DNA of 64,000 nt from Stieleria sp. JC731 (GTDB taxonomy: Bacteria > Planctomycetota > Planctomycetia > Pirellulales > Pirellulaceae). This document shows positions 39,208-48,023 of this stretch, piece by piece. The stretch lies in contig NZ_JAJKFQ010000001.1 in NCBI RefSeq assembly GCF_020966635.1, positions 1,612,001 through 1,676,000 of the forward strand, in the 5' to 3' direction. The first letter of the stretch is position 1. The number at the start of each line of letters is the position of its first letter. The notes beneath the pieces are model-generated. The model made no database searches and had not been told where the DNA came from. It saw only the letters and a list, made by a program, of their open reading frames with translations. Both the position numbers and the translations under genes were made by a program.

Positions 39208-39522
39208 ATGAGCAATCGAATTCTGAATGTGTTTCCGGGCCAGGCGGAAGGAACACGGCTAGTCCTCGCTCAAGAAAGCGAATCCGGCAGTCAATCGCAG
39301 CTCGTTTTGCGACAAGAGAACTACTCGCCACACGTTGGTTGGTTTGTTCAGAGCCGCGTTGTGATCGAGAACGATCAAGCCACCGCTCTGAAGATGACCC
39401 TCACCAGCAGCTTGATGAATGCAGCCCCGACCACTCGGTCTGGTGGTGATCAACAGCAACCGTCCTATGCGGACCAGACCAAACCAGCTGAGCTGAAGAT
39501 CTTCTCAGCGATTGCTGGCTGA
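39208..39522 (+). CDS. small protein of unknown function behind a Fur-box-like site
   Basis: 104 residues from the ATG at 39208; a TTG two codons earlier is also possible. No signal peptide, transmembrane helix or cysteine. The sequence alternates polar and hydrophobic residues (SQLVLRQENY, VGWFVQSRVVIEND), suggesting a small beta-rich domain, with a disordered Ser/Thr/Gln/Pro stretch at about 75-92. Family not recognised. The Fur-box-like palindrome upstream suggests iron-dependent repression. A perfect 10-bp hairpin follows the stop. Confidence 0.65.
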   Translation: MSNRILNVFPGQAEGTRLVLAQESESGSQSQLVLRQENYSPHVGWFVQSRVVIENDQATALKMTLTSSLMNAAPTTRSGGDQQQPSYADQTKPAELKIFSAIAG

Positions 39523-39530
39523 GACGTCGC

Positions 39531-39558
39531 TCGCACAAGCGGCAACTTGCTTGTGCGA
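39531..39558 (+). terminator. hairpin after the small gene, possible terminator
   Basis: TCGCACAAGC/GCTTGTGCGA, a perfect 10-bp stem with an 8-base loop, 8 bases after the stop. There is no clear T-run, so it may be a terminator needing a factor, or an mRNA 3' stabiliser. Confidence 0.55.
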
Positions 39559-39723
39559 TGATCCGTCAATTCTTCCCAACCGGTTCAGACCGATCATTCG
39601 GTTCTTTTGGGATTTCTAGATTAAGAATTCCGGTGCCCCTCAGCGATCGTCAAATCGCCTCGACCACCCGTGGTAGTATGCTCGCCTAGACAAATATGTT
39701 TGGCGATCCGGGGGGGATTGGAA

Positions 39724-42700
39724 GTGGAACTTGAAGCGGTCATCGAAAAAACTAGGCGCGATCTCTTAGAACTGACCGCGCGCAACCGACTGATCCATAC
39801 GCCCCTGGAGGGCAAGCGAAAGTCTTGGTTGCAGATCGATGATGAACGAAGCGATCAATTATTTGATCTGTTAGTTCGCCAAGGCAAAACGATGTCGTTC
39901 TTGTCCGCAAACGCCGTGGCCGACTCCGCTTCGGCGACTGACACGGAGGACGACGATCGGGAACGTGACGAGTTTCTCCGTCAGTTCGATTCGGCAGACG
40001 AGAGCCCGCTGCCCAATCGCGCCGATGACGACCGACCAGGCGACGTAGACCTTCAAGGCGACGAATCGGTTGATGAAGGTGCTGTGCATGAACGCCATAC
40101 CGACCGTTTTTTGCAAACGCAGGTTGCAGCCGATTCGCTCGACGATCGCCTTCTAAAGATCTACTACGAAGCACGCAGCGCCGAAGAAGAACAAGGCGTC
40201 AGCATCCTCTATCTCGCCTGTGGATTTTTGCTGTGGCGTGAATCAAAAACGTCGGATGTCAATCGGTACGCGCCATTGCTGCTGCTGCCGGTCGAAATGT
40301 CGCGTCACTCAGCGCAAACCAAATTTCGTTTGAAATTCCGCGATGCCGATGTCGTGACAAACCTTTCGATTCAAGCTCGATTGCGTCAAGACTTCGATTT
40401 GCAACTGCCCGACTTGCCAGAAGACGTCAGCGAAGAACCGGACTGGACGCCAAAGCAATACTTCGATGAAGTCCGTCAATGCATCGACGGTCGTGAAGGA
40501 TGGCAAGTCTTGGACAACGAGATCTTGCTTTGGTTCTTTTCCTTCACCAAGTTTTTGATGTTCCGGGATTTGTCGCCATCGAGCTGGCCTGAAGAAGCAA
40601 GTTTGGCTGACAACGACTTGATCGCAGGTCTACTGGGACAAGGCTTTTCGCCTGGCAGTGCCCTGCCGCCCCTGTGCGGTGACGACGAGCCGATTGATGA
40701 AATGATCAACCCGGCAGATGTCGTCCACGTGACCGATGCCGATTCCTCACAAGCGGTTGTGATCGAAGAGATTATCCGTGGTCGCAATCTCGTTGTTCAA
40801 GGTCCGCCAGGAACCGGAAAGTCGCAAACAATTACCAACGCGATCGCTGCAGCGGTGCACGCTGGCAAGAGGGTTCTGTTTGTCGCCGAAAAGATGGCCG
40901 CTCTCGACGTGGTCAAGCGACGACTCGATGCTGTTGGCCTCGGCCCGATGACGTTGGAACTGCATAGCCACAAAGCTCGCAAACGAGAGATCATCGAAGA
41001 TCTAAAAAATACATTGGAACTTGGTGCGCCAGCCGCTTTGCCGAGTAGCATTGCCAACGAACTTCGCCAGTCTTCTCACCGACTGCGGCAGCACGATCAT
41101 GTGCTGCACACTCCGGTGGGCACCAGCGGGCGGTCTCCATATCAAGTAATGGGGCGTTGGTTGACGCTGCAACAACGCGGACGAACGGTTCCTGCTTACC
41201 GGCTGAATCGACTGTGTGACTGGTCGCCCGAAGACTTTGGCGAGTTTCTTCACTTGGCCAAAGAACTTGACCAGTTGTTGGAAGCTTCCGGAACGCCGCA
41301 GGCAAACCCCTGGCATGGCGTTTGTTGTACGCCGATGACACCGGCAAACGTTGATCGGCTGTTAACTTCGCTTTCACCCATTGCCGACAAGATCGAAAAG
41401 CTTCGCCAAGCCAACTCTGAATTAGCCGGCTTATTGGGACTTCCTCCGGCAAGCAACCTTGCTCAGACCGTTGATGTGGCCAAGCTCGCACGTCACGTGA
41501 TGCGGTTTCCAAAGTTCGGCGATCGGAACGCCATCGACAATCATGCCTGGGAAAACGGGATCGATCAGATCCAAAGTCAGCTCTCAGCGGTTCAGCAGCT
41601 TCAACAAGCCCGCCAGGAACTCGGCGAAACGGTCAACGATATTGCGTTCACGGTCGATTGGTCCGCCGCTAGGATCGCCATCGCGGCACACGGAAAAAGC
41701 TGGCTCAGGATTTTCAACGGGCAATACAGGAATGCGATCGCGACTCTGCGAGGCGTTTTGGCGGCGCCGTTGCCCAAGGACGCCGATGCACGAGTAACGC
41801 TAATCGATAGTATCATCGCGATTCAAAAATCGAGTCGCCAAGTTGAATCGATTGACGCAGCCGCACGTGCGATGTTGGGATCACTCTGGGCTGGTGAAGC
41901 GACCGATGTTCAGAAGTGCGAAGCGATTGTGGCTTGGGTGAATGAAGGGCAGCAAACAAAGCTAACCCAGCAACACGCTCGGCGACTTGTGGCGGCGATA
42001 TCCGAACCGAACGCACTGCAGGGGCCACTCGCACAGATTCAATCACTTCTCAAAGAGATTGATGAAAGCTTGCGTTCGTTGTCAGCAACCTTGAAAATTG
42101 ATTTTCAACGAGCGTTTCGATGCAGCGATTCTCGCACAACCGACTTGGCCGCATGGACCGATCGATTGACTGCATGGCAGGACGCGGGGGCTCAGCTAAG
42201 TCACTACTTGGCCACGATGGCGCGAATCAATAAGTTCCGTGACGCCGAACTGGCTGCCTTTGCCGATGACATTGAATTGGGAAACTTCGTTTCTGGAACC
42301 GTCGCCGATCAGTTGGAATTGGTGCGATGTGATGCGATCATCGCGAAGGCTTGGCAGGAACGACCCGACCTAGCGAACTTCCACGGTGACACTTATGAAA
42401 AGCTACGTGATCGGTTCGCCAATTTAGACCTTGCCCGAATCGAAGCCAGCCGAGTCGACGTGGCAAGGAAGCACCATGATCAATTGCCTGCCCGATCCGC
42501 TGACGGTGGTCAGGTCGGCGTCGTGATGCATGAAGCCAACAAGAAACGCCGGCATATTCCTCTGCGGCGTTTAATTCGTGAAGCCGGTCGTGCGATTCAA
42601 AAGATCAAACCGGTATTCATGATGAGTCCACTTTCGGTGGCGCAGTACCTGGAGCCGGGCGCTGTCGAATTTGACCTGTTGGTTATCGACGAGGCTAGCC

Positions 42701-44589
42701 AAGTGCAGCCGGTCGATGCGTTGGGGGCAATCGCACGCAGCAAGCAGATCGTCGTGGTGGGCGATCAAAAACAACTGCCACCAACAGACTTTTTCGGACG
42801 AATGGGGGACGAGCGCGTTGACGATGACGACGATGGAGTCAGCAGCGCAAGCGATTTGGAAAGCATTCTTGGGCTATGCGAAGCTCGCGGATTGCCAAGT
42901 CGAATGTTGCGATGGCACTATCGCAGTCGCCACGAATCGTTGATCGCCGTTAGCAATCGCCAGTTCTACGACGATCGGCTTTATATCGTTCCCAGTCCGA
43001 TCAGCGAGGGCGGAGATCTAGGACTGCGTTTTCGATACGTCAGTGACGGTTGCTACGATCGTGGTGGGTCTCGGACCAATCGAATCGAAGCTCAAGCGGT
43101 TGCCGATGCAGTACTGCAGCATGCTCGCGAGACTCCACACTTGTCATTGGGGGTTGCGACCTTTAGTGCGGCCCAGCGTGACGCCGTTCGAGATGAAATC
43201 GAACGACGTCGTAAAGAAGATGACTCTGTCGAAGAATTCTTCAGCGCCGGCGGAGTCGAGCCCTTCTTCGTAAAGAGCTTAGAAAACGTCCAAGGGGACC
43301 AGCGCGATGTCATCTTCATTTCGATCGGATACGCTCGTGACAAAGACAATTATTTTGCTCATAGCTTCGGTCCCCTCAATCGCAAAGGCGGCGAACGGCG
43401 TCTAAATGTTTTGATCAGCCGAGCGGCTTCGGCTTGTCACGTCTTCGCTTCGATCAAGTCCGACGATATCGACCTTTCAAGAACGCAAAGTGAAGGCATC
43501 GCGGCATTGAAAATGTTTTTGCACTATGCCGAACATGGTCGACTCGATGCGGCACGTTCCCATGGCGATGCCGATAGTTTGTTCGAGGAACAGGTTGCCA
43601 AAGCCCTTCGCAACCGTGGCTTGGAGGTCGATCATCAGATTGGTGTCGGTGGCTTCTTTATCGATTTAGCGATTCGTGATCCACAGCGTGGTGGTCGATA
43701 TCTGATGGGAATCGAATGCGACGGTGCGCAGTATCACAGTGCCCGTTGGGTGCGTGACCGTGATCGGATCCGTCAGCAAGTGCTCGAAGCACGTGGCTGG
43801 CATATCCACCGCATCTGGAGCACCGACTGGTTTCAACGTCCTGACGAACAGATCGAAAAAACGATCGAAGCCCTGGGGCTTGCGCAGCAGCATTGGAAGA
43901 AGATTGACGAAGGTGAGCATCTCGCCGAGGCGGCCCGTCAAGAGCAGCGAGACGCTAACCAGAAATCGCCGGTTGCGATTGAGCGACACGAACCGGTCGA
44001 TGCAGAGGATAGCTACGAATCACTGCGTATTGACTACGTCGAGACGACCGCTGAACCGACTGATTCTGGGACCGGGCCGAACGATCTCAAGGACTCGCCA
44101 TTCGAAGCGATGGTCTCGCGAGTGATACTTGCCGAATCACCGATTCACATCGACGAGATCGGCCGTCGCATGATCGCATTGTGCGGTCAAGGCAGGCTGA
44201 CCAACGCACTGAAGAGTCGCTTGGCAGAAACGATTCAGCAGATGCAGAACGCCGGTTCGGTCATTCAACGCGGCGACTTTGTTTATCATACCGACCAGAA
44301 AGTTTTCCCGGTTCGCTATCGCAAAGAACTTGAGAACGCGAAGTTGCGGAACACCGATTTCATTTCGCCGGAAGAATTACGAAACGCGATTGTCATCGTC
44401 GTAGAAAATCAGATCGGCACTGACATGGCGGAGACATTCACTTCGGTCGCAAAGCTCTTCGGAATCAGCAACGGCAAAACGCTGCAAACGAACATCGAAG
44501 CTCAGATCGATCACCTACTCAGCCAGGCCGCCCTAGAAGATCGCGCCGGAAACCTTTTCGTCGCTCCCCGTACGTCAAGGGCCTGCTAG
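39724..44589 (+). CDS. DUF4011-SF1 helicase-nuclease-DUF3320 protein (putative antiphage)
   Basis: 1621 residues from the GTG at 39724, which follows a G-rich stretch and begins the conserved DUF4011 helix (TRRDLLELTARNRLI). The helicase core has Walker A GPPGTGKS at 360-367, Walker B VIDEAS with Asp989-Glu990, DQKQLPP, HYRSRHE, an ENVQGDQRDVIFIS motif V and NVLISRA motif VI. A Vsr/DUF559-type nuclease domain follows with Asp1314 (FIDLAI), Glu1331 and Asp1333 (GIECDG), and the C-terminus is DUF3320. Proteins with this architecture cluster with defence genes, and a DUF4011-helicase-Vsr protein has been reported to protect against phage. All catalytic residues appear intact. It converges with a DUF559 gene. 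Confidence 0.88.
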   Translation: MELEAVIEKTRRDLLELTARNRLIHTPLEGKRKSWLQIDDERSDQLFDLLVRQGKTMSFLSANAVADSASATDTEDDDRERDEFLRQFDSADESPLPNRADDDRPGDVDLQGDESVDEGAVHERHTDRFLQTQVAADSLDDRLLKIYYEARSAEEEQGVSILYLACGFLLWRESKTSDVNRYAPLLLLPVEMSRHSAQTKFRLKFRDADVVTNLSIQARLRQDFDLQLPDLPEDVSEEPDWTPKQYFDEVRQCIDGREGWQVLDNEILLWFFSFTKFLMFRDLSPSSWPEEASLADNDLIAGLLGQGFSPGSALPPLCGDDEPIDEMINPADVVHVTDADSSQAVVIEEIIRGRNLVVQGPPGTGKSQTITNAIAAAVHAGKRVLFVAEKMAALDVVKRRLDAVGLGPMTLELHSHKARKREIIEDLKNTLELGAPAALPSSIANELRQSSHRLRQHDHVLHTPVGTSGRSPYQVMGRWLTLQQRGRTVPAYRLNRLCDWSPEDFGEFLHLAKELDQLLEASGTPQANPWHGVCCTPMTPANVDRLLTSLSPIADKIEKLRQANSELAGLLGLPPASNLAQTVDVAKLARHVMRFPKFGDRNAIDNHAWENGIDQIQSQLSAVQQLQQARQELGETVNDIAFTVDWSAARIAIAAHGKSWLRIFNGQYRNAIATLRGVLAAPLPKDADARVTLIDSIIAIQKSSRQVESIDAAARAMLGSLWAGEATDVQKCEAIVAWVNEGQQTKLTQQHARRLVAAISEPNALQGPLAQIQSLLKEIDESLRSLSATLKIDFQRAFRCSDSRTTDLAAWTDRLTAWQDAGAQLSHYLATMARINKFRDAELAAFADDIELGNFVSGTVADQLELVRCDAIIAKAWQERPDLANFHGDTYEKLRDRFANLDLARIEASRVDVARKHHDQLPARSADGGQVGVVMHEANKKRRHIPLRRLIREAGRAIQKIKPVFMMSPLSVAQYLEPGAVEFDLLVIDEASQVQPVDALGAIARSKQIVVVGDQKQLPPTDFFGRMGDERVDDDDDGVSSASDLESILGLCEARGLPSRMLRWHYRSRHESLIAVSNRQFYDDRLYIVPSPISEGGDLGLRFRYVSDGCYDRGGSRTNRIEAQAVADAVLQHARETPHLSLGVATFSAAQRDAVRDEIERRRKEDDSVEEFFSAGGVEPFFVKSLENVQGDQRDVIFISIGYARDKDNYFAHSFGPLNRKGGERRLNVLISRAASACHVFASIKSDDIDLSRTQSEGIAALKMFLHYAEHGRLDAARSHGDADSLFEEQVAKALRNRGLEVDHQIGVGGFFIDLAIRDPQRGGRYLMGIECDGAQYHSARWVRDRDRIRQQVLEARGWHIHRIWSTDWFQRPDEQIEKTIEALGLAQQHWKKIDEGEHLAEAARQEQRDANQKSPVAIERHEPVDAEDSYESLRIDYVETTAEPTDSGTGPNDLKDSPFEAMVSRVILAESPIHIDEIGRRMIALCGQGRLTNALKSRLAETIQQMQNAGSVIQRGDFVYHTDQKVFPVRYRKELENAKLRNTDFISPEELRNAIVIVVENQIGTDMAETFTSVAKLFGISNGKTLQTNIEAQIDHLLSQAALEDRAGNLFVAPRTSRAC

Positions 44590-44594
44590 GGAGT

Positions 44595-44966
44595 TCAGTC
44601 GGATTGCCGTTTTCGAATGGCAGCCACGATGCAATCACGAACCATCCTGGGCTCGTTCAAGACCTGATAGCCTTCAAAACGAACGATTTCAAACCCCAGC
44701 TCCCTCAAGTATCGATCGCGTTTCCGATCATGCACGCGCCCTTCGTCGGTGAAGTGTTCTTCGCCGTCGACTTCAACAACAAGCTTCAGCGCGACACAGC
44801 AAAAGTCGACGCAGTACGGTCCGATCGGATACTCGCGCCGGAACTTCTCACCGCAGCAACGACGTCCGCGAACCATTTGCCACACATCGTTAGCAAGCTC
44901 ATTTGCCCGAGCCCGCTGATCACGAGCAAACGAAATCGCACCTGGCCGGCGAGTCGTTCGTTTCAT
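44595..44966 (-). CDS. solitary DUF559 / Vsr-like endonuclease-domain protein
   Basis: 123 residues. The DUF559 core is complete: Asp54 in YCVDFCC, Glu65-x-Asp67-Gly in VVEVDGEEHF, His71, and the DRKRDRYLRELGFEIVRFE helix-strand. The fold is related to the very-short-patch-repair nuclease and PD-(D/E)XK enzymes. Cellular role is unknown: DNA repair, defence or mobility have been suggested. It is convergent with the large helicase gene, whose own nuclease domain is of the same superfamily, and only 5 bases separate the stops. Its start is 55 bases from a MITE-like inverted repeat. Confidence 0.85.
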   Translation of the reverse strand: MKRTTRRPGAISFARDQRARANELANDVWQMVRGRRCCGEKFRREYPIGPYCVDFCCVALKLVVEVDGEEHFTDEGRVHDRKRDRYLRELGFEIVRFEGYQVLNEPRMVRDCIVAAIRKRQSD

Positions 44967-45021
44967 GCCGATCTCCTATCTGAAGACCTCAACTTCAAAC
45001 AGCAACAAGCATCATCATAAC

Positions 45022-45231
45022 GCCCCCTCACCCCCAGCCCCTCTCCCCCAAACAAGTTTGGGGCGAGAGGGGAGCCTGGATGGGAAAGTAAACTGGATGG
45101 GAAAGTAAACTTGCGGTCGTAATTTTTATACTGGCTCCCCTCTCCACCAAAAGCTTCGCGAGAAAGACGCGACCACACGAACCAACTCAACCGCGAAGTC
45201 TTTGGGGGAGAGGGGCCGGGGGTGAGGGGGC
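45022..45231. repeat. MITE-like element with 31-bp terminal inverted repeats
   Basis: The left end (45022-45052) and right end (45201-45231) are inverted copies matching at 30 of 31 positions, C-rich on the left and G-rich on the right. Inside are a second perfect 12-bp inverted repeat (GAGAGGGGAGCC at 45065-45076 and its complement at 45133-45144) and two tandem copies of a 17-bp unit starting TGGATGGGAAAG (45077-45093 and 45094-45110). Total 210 bp, no coding capacity. No obvious target-site duplication was found. It could fold into one long hairpin. Confidence 0.82.
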
Positions 45232-45351
45232 TGACTTCGAATCCACCAGTACTCTGAACCACGATGGCGATCGCTGCGGTTGGTCGGCCGATTTCAATCA
45301 GCCACGGCGATTTGCACTGGAAGGCTAGAACGCCATTCCCGATACCAGCAG

Positions 45352-45424
45352 TGCCCCCACTAGGACTCGAACCTAGGACCCACTGATTAAGAGTCAGTTG
45401 CTCTACCAACTGAGCTATAGGGGC
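45352..45424 (-). tRNA. tRNA-Lys (anticodon CTT)
   Basis: 73 bases including the discriminator A; CCA is not encoded. Acceptor stem GCCCCTA with TGGGGGC, D arm GCTC-AGTTGGTA-GAGC, anticodon stem ACTGA/TCAGT with loop CTCTTAA (anticodon CTT), T arm CTAGG-TTCGAGT-CCTAG. All stems pair apart from one G-T wobble in the acceptor stem. Confidence 0.96.
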
Positions 45425-45633
45425 GTATCGCTTTGGGTGAACGTTCCGGCTGGTTTTAGATGGGAACGCTCGCGATTGTTTCGCTGGCGGGTTGGATCGC
45501 CTTGCGACGGGCGAGGTTTTAGCAAATCCTTGCTCGTCGCGGAAGTCGTTTCAATGGATTTCCCGGGGCTCAATGTCTGGATGGGCCCTTTTAAACCATC
45601 GTGACCGAGTTGGATCGGCTTTTCGTTCGTCAA

Positions 45634-47250
45634 TTACTGATCAAGATCTCCAGCAAATTGAGCTGTTTTCACCTCGTATGGGCCTAACGAACGCAACATT
45701 CCTTCGGCTTTGGCCCACGTTTCGGCTTCTTCGGCTGCAGGCTCGCTGCGGGCGGTGATGCCGCCGCCGACCGGGATTTGCAGTCCGCCCGCGGTGGCGG
45801 TGATGGTGCGGATCAAGATGTTGAAATCCGCGTGCCCGGAACAGCTGATGTAGCCCATCGAGCCGCAATAGGGGCCTCGTGGATTGGGCTCTAGCCTGGC
45901 GATAATCTTCATCGCCTCAATCTTCGGTGCACCGGTGATGCTGCCGCCGGGAAAACAGGCTCGCAAGCAGTCGACCACGTTGGCGTCTTCTTTTAAGTCG
46001 GCTTCGACAACCGAGACCAAGTGCTGCACAAATTCATAACGCTCAAGTTGGCATAGCTGTGTGACTTGAACGCTTTCATCGGTGCAAACTTGCGACAAGT
46101 CGTTGCGCATCAGATCAACGATCATGATGTTCTCAGCCCGCTCTTTTTCGCTCGACATCAGTTCCTCGGCAAGTAGCCGATCGATCGATTCGTCTCCGGT
46201 CCGTTTGCGAGTGCCTTTGATGGGGCGGGTGACAACGTGTTTGTCACGGATTTGCAGGAACCCTTCCGGTGATGAGCTTAGGACGTGAAAGGATCCGCCA
46301 TCATAAAACCCGGACTGCGGAGCGGGGTTGGCAGCGCGAAGCGACAAATAAAGCTCTTCGGGAGAGCACGTTTGCTGAGCCGTTAAACGCTGCGCCAGGT
46401 TGACTTGGAACGAATCGCCGCGTCCGATGCCTTCGACAATTTCACCAACAGAGCTTCTGAACTCGCCGTCGGCAAAGTTGCTGCTGACAAGATTGTTAGT
46501 CACACCGGAACGTGTTTCTGCGTTAGGTTCCAAGAAAGAATCCGAACAAGCGCACGGGCCGTCGCTTTCATTCGCTTGGTCGACGTGCTGCTGAATCAGA
46601 GACAGTATCTGATCGCGTCGTTCAGCGGCGAGGATCGCCATTCGCTGTTGGCAGTAAGTCTGTTGGTTCGCGTCATCAAAGGCGGTGTCGCTGAACATCG
46701 CCTTTTCCCAGCCTTGGCAAATCAACCAGATTTTTGACTCGAAGTGGTCGATGGCGATCGTCCAGTCGAATAGGCCAAAGGACATTGCCGGGGTGGGCAA
46801 GTCATCGACTTGATCGAGGTGGCAATCGGCCAGTTCATGAGGCTCGATCCAGCGAGATGATTCGTAGCCGATGATCCCAGCCAATCCACCTTGGAAGGGA
46901 GGCAGTGCTTGAACTGAAGTTTGTTCGTCTTGATCACACCTCGAAGCATCGCTTGCTAAAGATGCGATATCGCAGCTGGGCAGGCACTCGGCCAATCGTC
47001 GAAGCTCCGGCCAGGGATCTTCGTCACCCGGATTGGCTTGCAATTCGAAGATTGGATCAGCCGTGAAGAACGAGTATCTCGCGTGCGGGTCGCATGCCTC
47101 GCTGGGCGGCGACTTTTCATCGCGGGAAGGCTTTCCGATCGGGCTTGTTCCGGCACCCGAATCCAGCCAGATGCGGCGTCTAAGTGGTCGCAGGGATCGG
47201 AAGATTGCCACCGGATCGAGTGAACTGTCGAGCGGGGTGACCAGTGGCAT
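45634..47250 (-). CDS. pabB: aminodeoxychorismate synthase component I
   Basis: 538 residues, chorismate-binding family. With an amidotransferase partner it converts chorismate and glutamine to aminodeoxychorismate for folate. The diagnostic PIKGT motif with Lys345 separates PabB from anthranilate synthase, which has PLAGT there. Other family signatures are GDSFQVNLAQRL near 278-289, IMIVDLMRNDLS near 375-386 and GGSITGAPKIEAM at 435-447. The N-terminal half is the usual less conserved domain. No PabA or PabC gene is adjacent. Divergent from the methyltransferase gene. Confidence 0.92.
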   Translation of the reverse strand: MPLVTPLDSSLDPVAIFRSLRPLRRRIWLDSGAGTSPIGKPSRDEKSPPSEACDPHARYSFFTADPIFELQANPGDEDPWPELRRLAECLPSCDIASLASDASRCDQDEQTSVQALPPFQGGLAGIIGYESSRWIEPHELADCHLDQVDDLPTPAMSFGLFDWTIAIDHFESKIWLICQGWEKAMFSDTAFDDANQQTYCQQRMAILAAERRDQILSLIQQHVDQANESDGPCACSDSFLEPNAETRSGVTNNLVSSNFADGEFRSSVGEIVEGIGRGDSFQVNLAQRLTAQQTCSPEELYLSLRAANPAPQSGFYDGGSFHVLSSSPEGFLQIRDKHVVTRPIKGTRKRTGDESIDRLLAEELMSSEKERAENIMIVDLMRNDLSQVCTDESVQVTQLCQLERYEFVQHLVSVVEADLKEDANVVDCLRACFPGGSITGAPKIEAMKIIARLEPNPRGPYCGSMGYISCSGHADFNILIRTITATAGGLQIPVGGGITARSEPAAEEAETWAKAEGMLRSLGPYEVKTAQFAGDLDQ

Positions 47251-47339
47251 TGGCAGGTGGAAGTCGCGGTGATTCGAGCGGCTAAAAAAGTTGTCGAGAA
47301 ATTCTCGGTGGGTTGCCTATAGGTTGACGTCTGAAACGA

Positions 47340-47990
47340 ATGTTCTCAAGTTGTGAAGTCACGTCGTGGTGTCTAGTGAGTCCAAAAGCGTCAACATTGG
47401 TGGTAGAGCGGTTGCGAGAATCGATTGCATTCCTAAAAGAGTTCGCCAAGAGCCCCACCAAGGTCGGCGCGATTGCCCCCAGCAGCCCTGGCCTTGTTCA
47501 TGCGATGGTCGACTCGTTCGATTGGGATTCTGTCCGCGGCGTCGTCGAGTTCGGACCCGGAACGGGTGTCTTTACCGAAGCCGTCGTCGCTCGACTGCAT
47601 CCGGAGGCAAGGTTTGTGGCGATTGAGCGAAGCCCGGAAATGGTCTCGATCGCTCGAAAGCGTTGTCCTGAAGCCAATATCGTTGAAGACAGCGTGACCA
47701 ACTTGGACGCGATCTGCGATCAAGCGGGAATTGGTCAAGTCGACGCCGTGCTTTGCGGGTTGCCATGGGCTTCATTCCCGGAATCGTTGCAGCGTGAAAT
47801 CATGGACGTGACTTTGGGGCGGATGGCCGACAATGCGCATTTCGCCACATTCGCCTATTGGCAAGGCGTCGTGCTACCGGCGGGCCGGCGCTTTTCAAAG
47901 TTGCTGCGTTCCAGTTTTTCTAAGGTCGAACGTTCACACACGGTTTGGCGAAATTTGCCACCGGCGTTCGTTTACCGCTGTGCCAAATGA
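47340..47990 (+). CDS. SAM-dependent methyltransferase, phospholipid methyltransferase-like
   Basis: 216 residues. The SAM-binding motif I is VVEFGPGTGVFTE at 68-80, followed by an acidic strand end (FVAIERSPEM) and a post-motif CGLPWASFP near 139-147. The N-terminal FLKEFAKSPTKVGAIAPSS is typical of the PmtA/rRNA-dimethylase-like group that methylates phosphatidylethanolamine. The substrate is therefore guessed as a phospholipid, but an rRNA or small-molecule target is possible. Start is uncertain: GTG at 47376 would remove 12 weakly conserved residues, and neither start has a clear ribosome site. Confidence 0.78.
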   Translation: MFSSCEVTSWCLVSPKASTLVVERLRESIAFLKEFAKSPTKVGAIAPSSPGLVHAMVDSFDWDSVRGVVEFGPGTGVFTEAVVARLHPEARFVAIERSPEMVSIARKRCPEANIVEDSVTNLDAICDQAGIGQVDAVLCGLPWASFPESLQREIMDVTLGRMADNAHFATFAYWQGVVLPAGRRFSKLLRSSFSKVERSHTVWRNLPPAFVYRCAK

Positions 47991-48023
47991 TCGGTGGCGG
48001 CCAGCGGGATTCGACTCAATCGC

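Noticed and set aside
45077-45110. 17-bp tandem repeat as a CRISPR remnant
   Set aside because: Two adjacent copies without spacers, lying inside an inverted-repeat element; no cas genes nearby.
44963-45409. 148-residue minus-strand open frame
   Set aside because: Runs through the tRNA-Lys gene and the MITE-like element; cannot be a real protein.
39724-45424. Integrated island using tRNA-Lys as attachment site
   Set aside because: No integrase gene and no direct copy of the tRNA 3' end was found in the window; the MITE-like element alone does not show integration.
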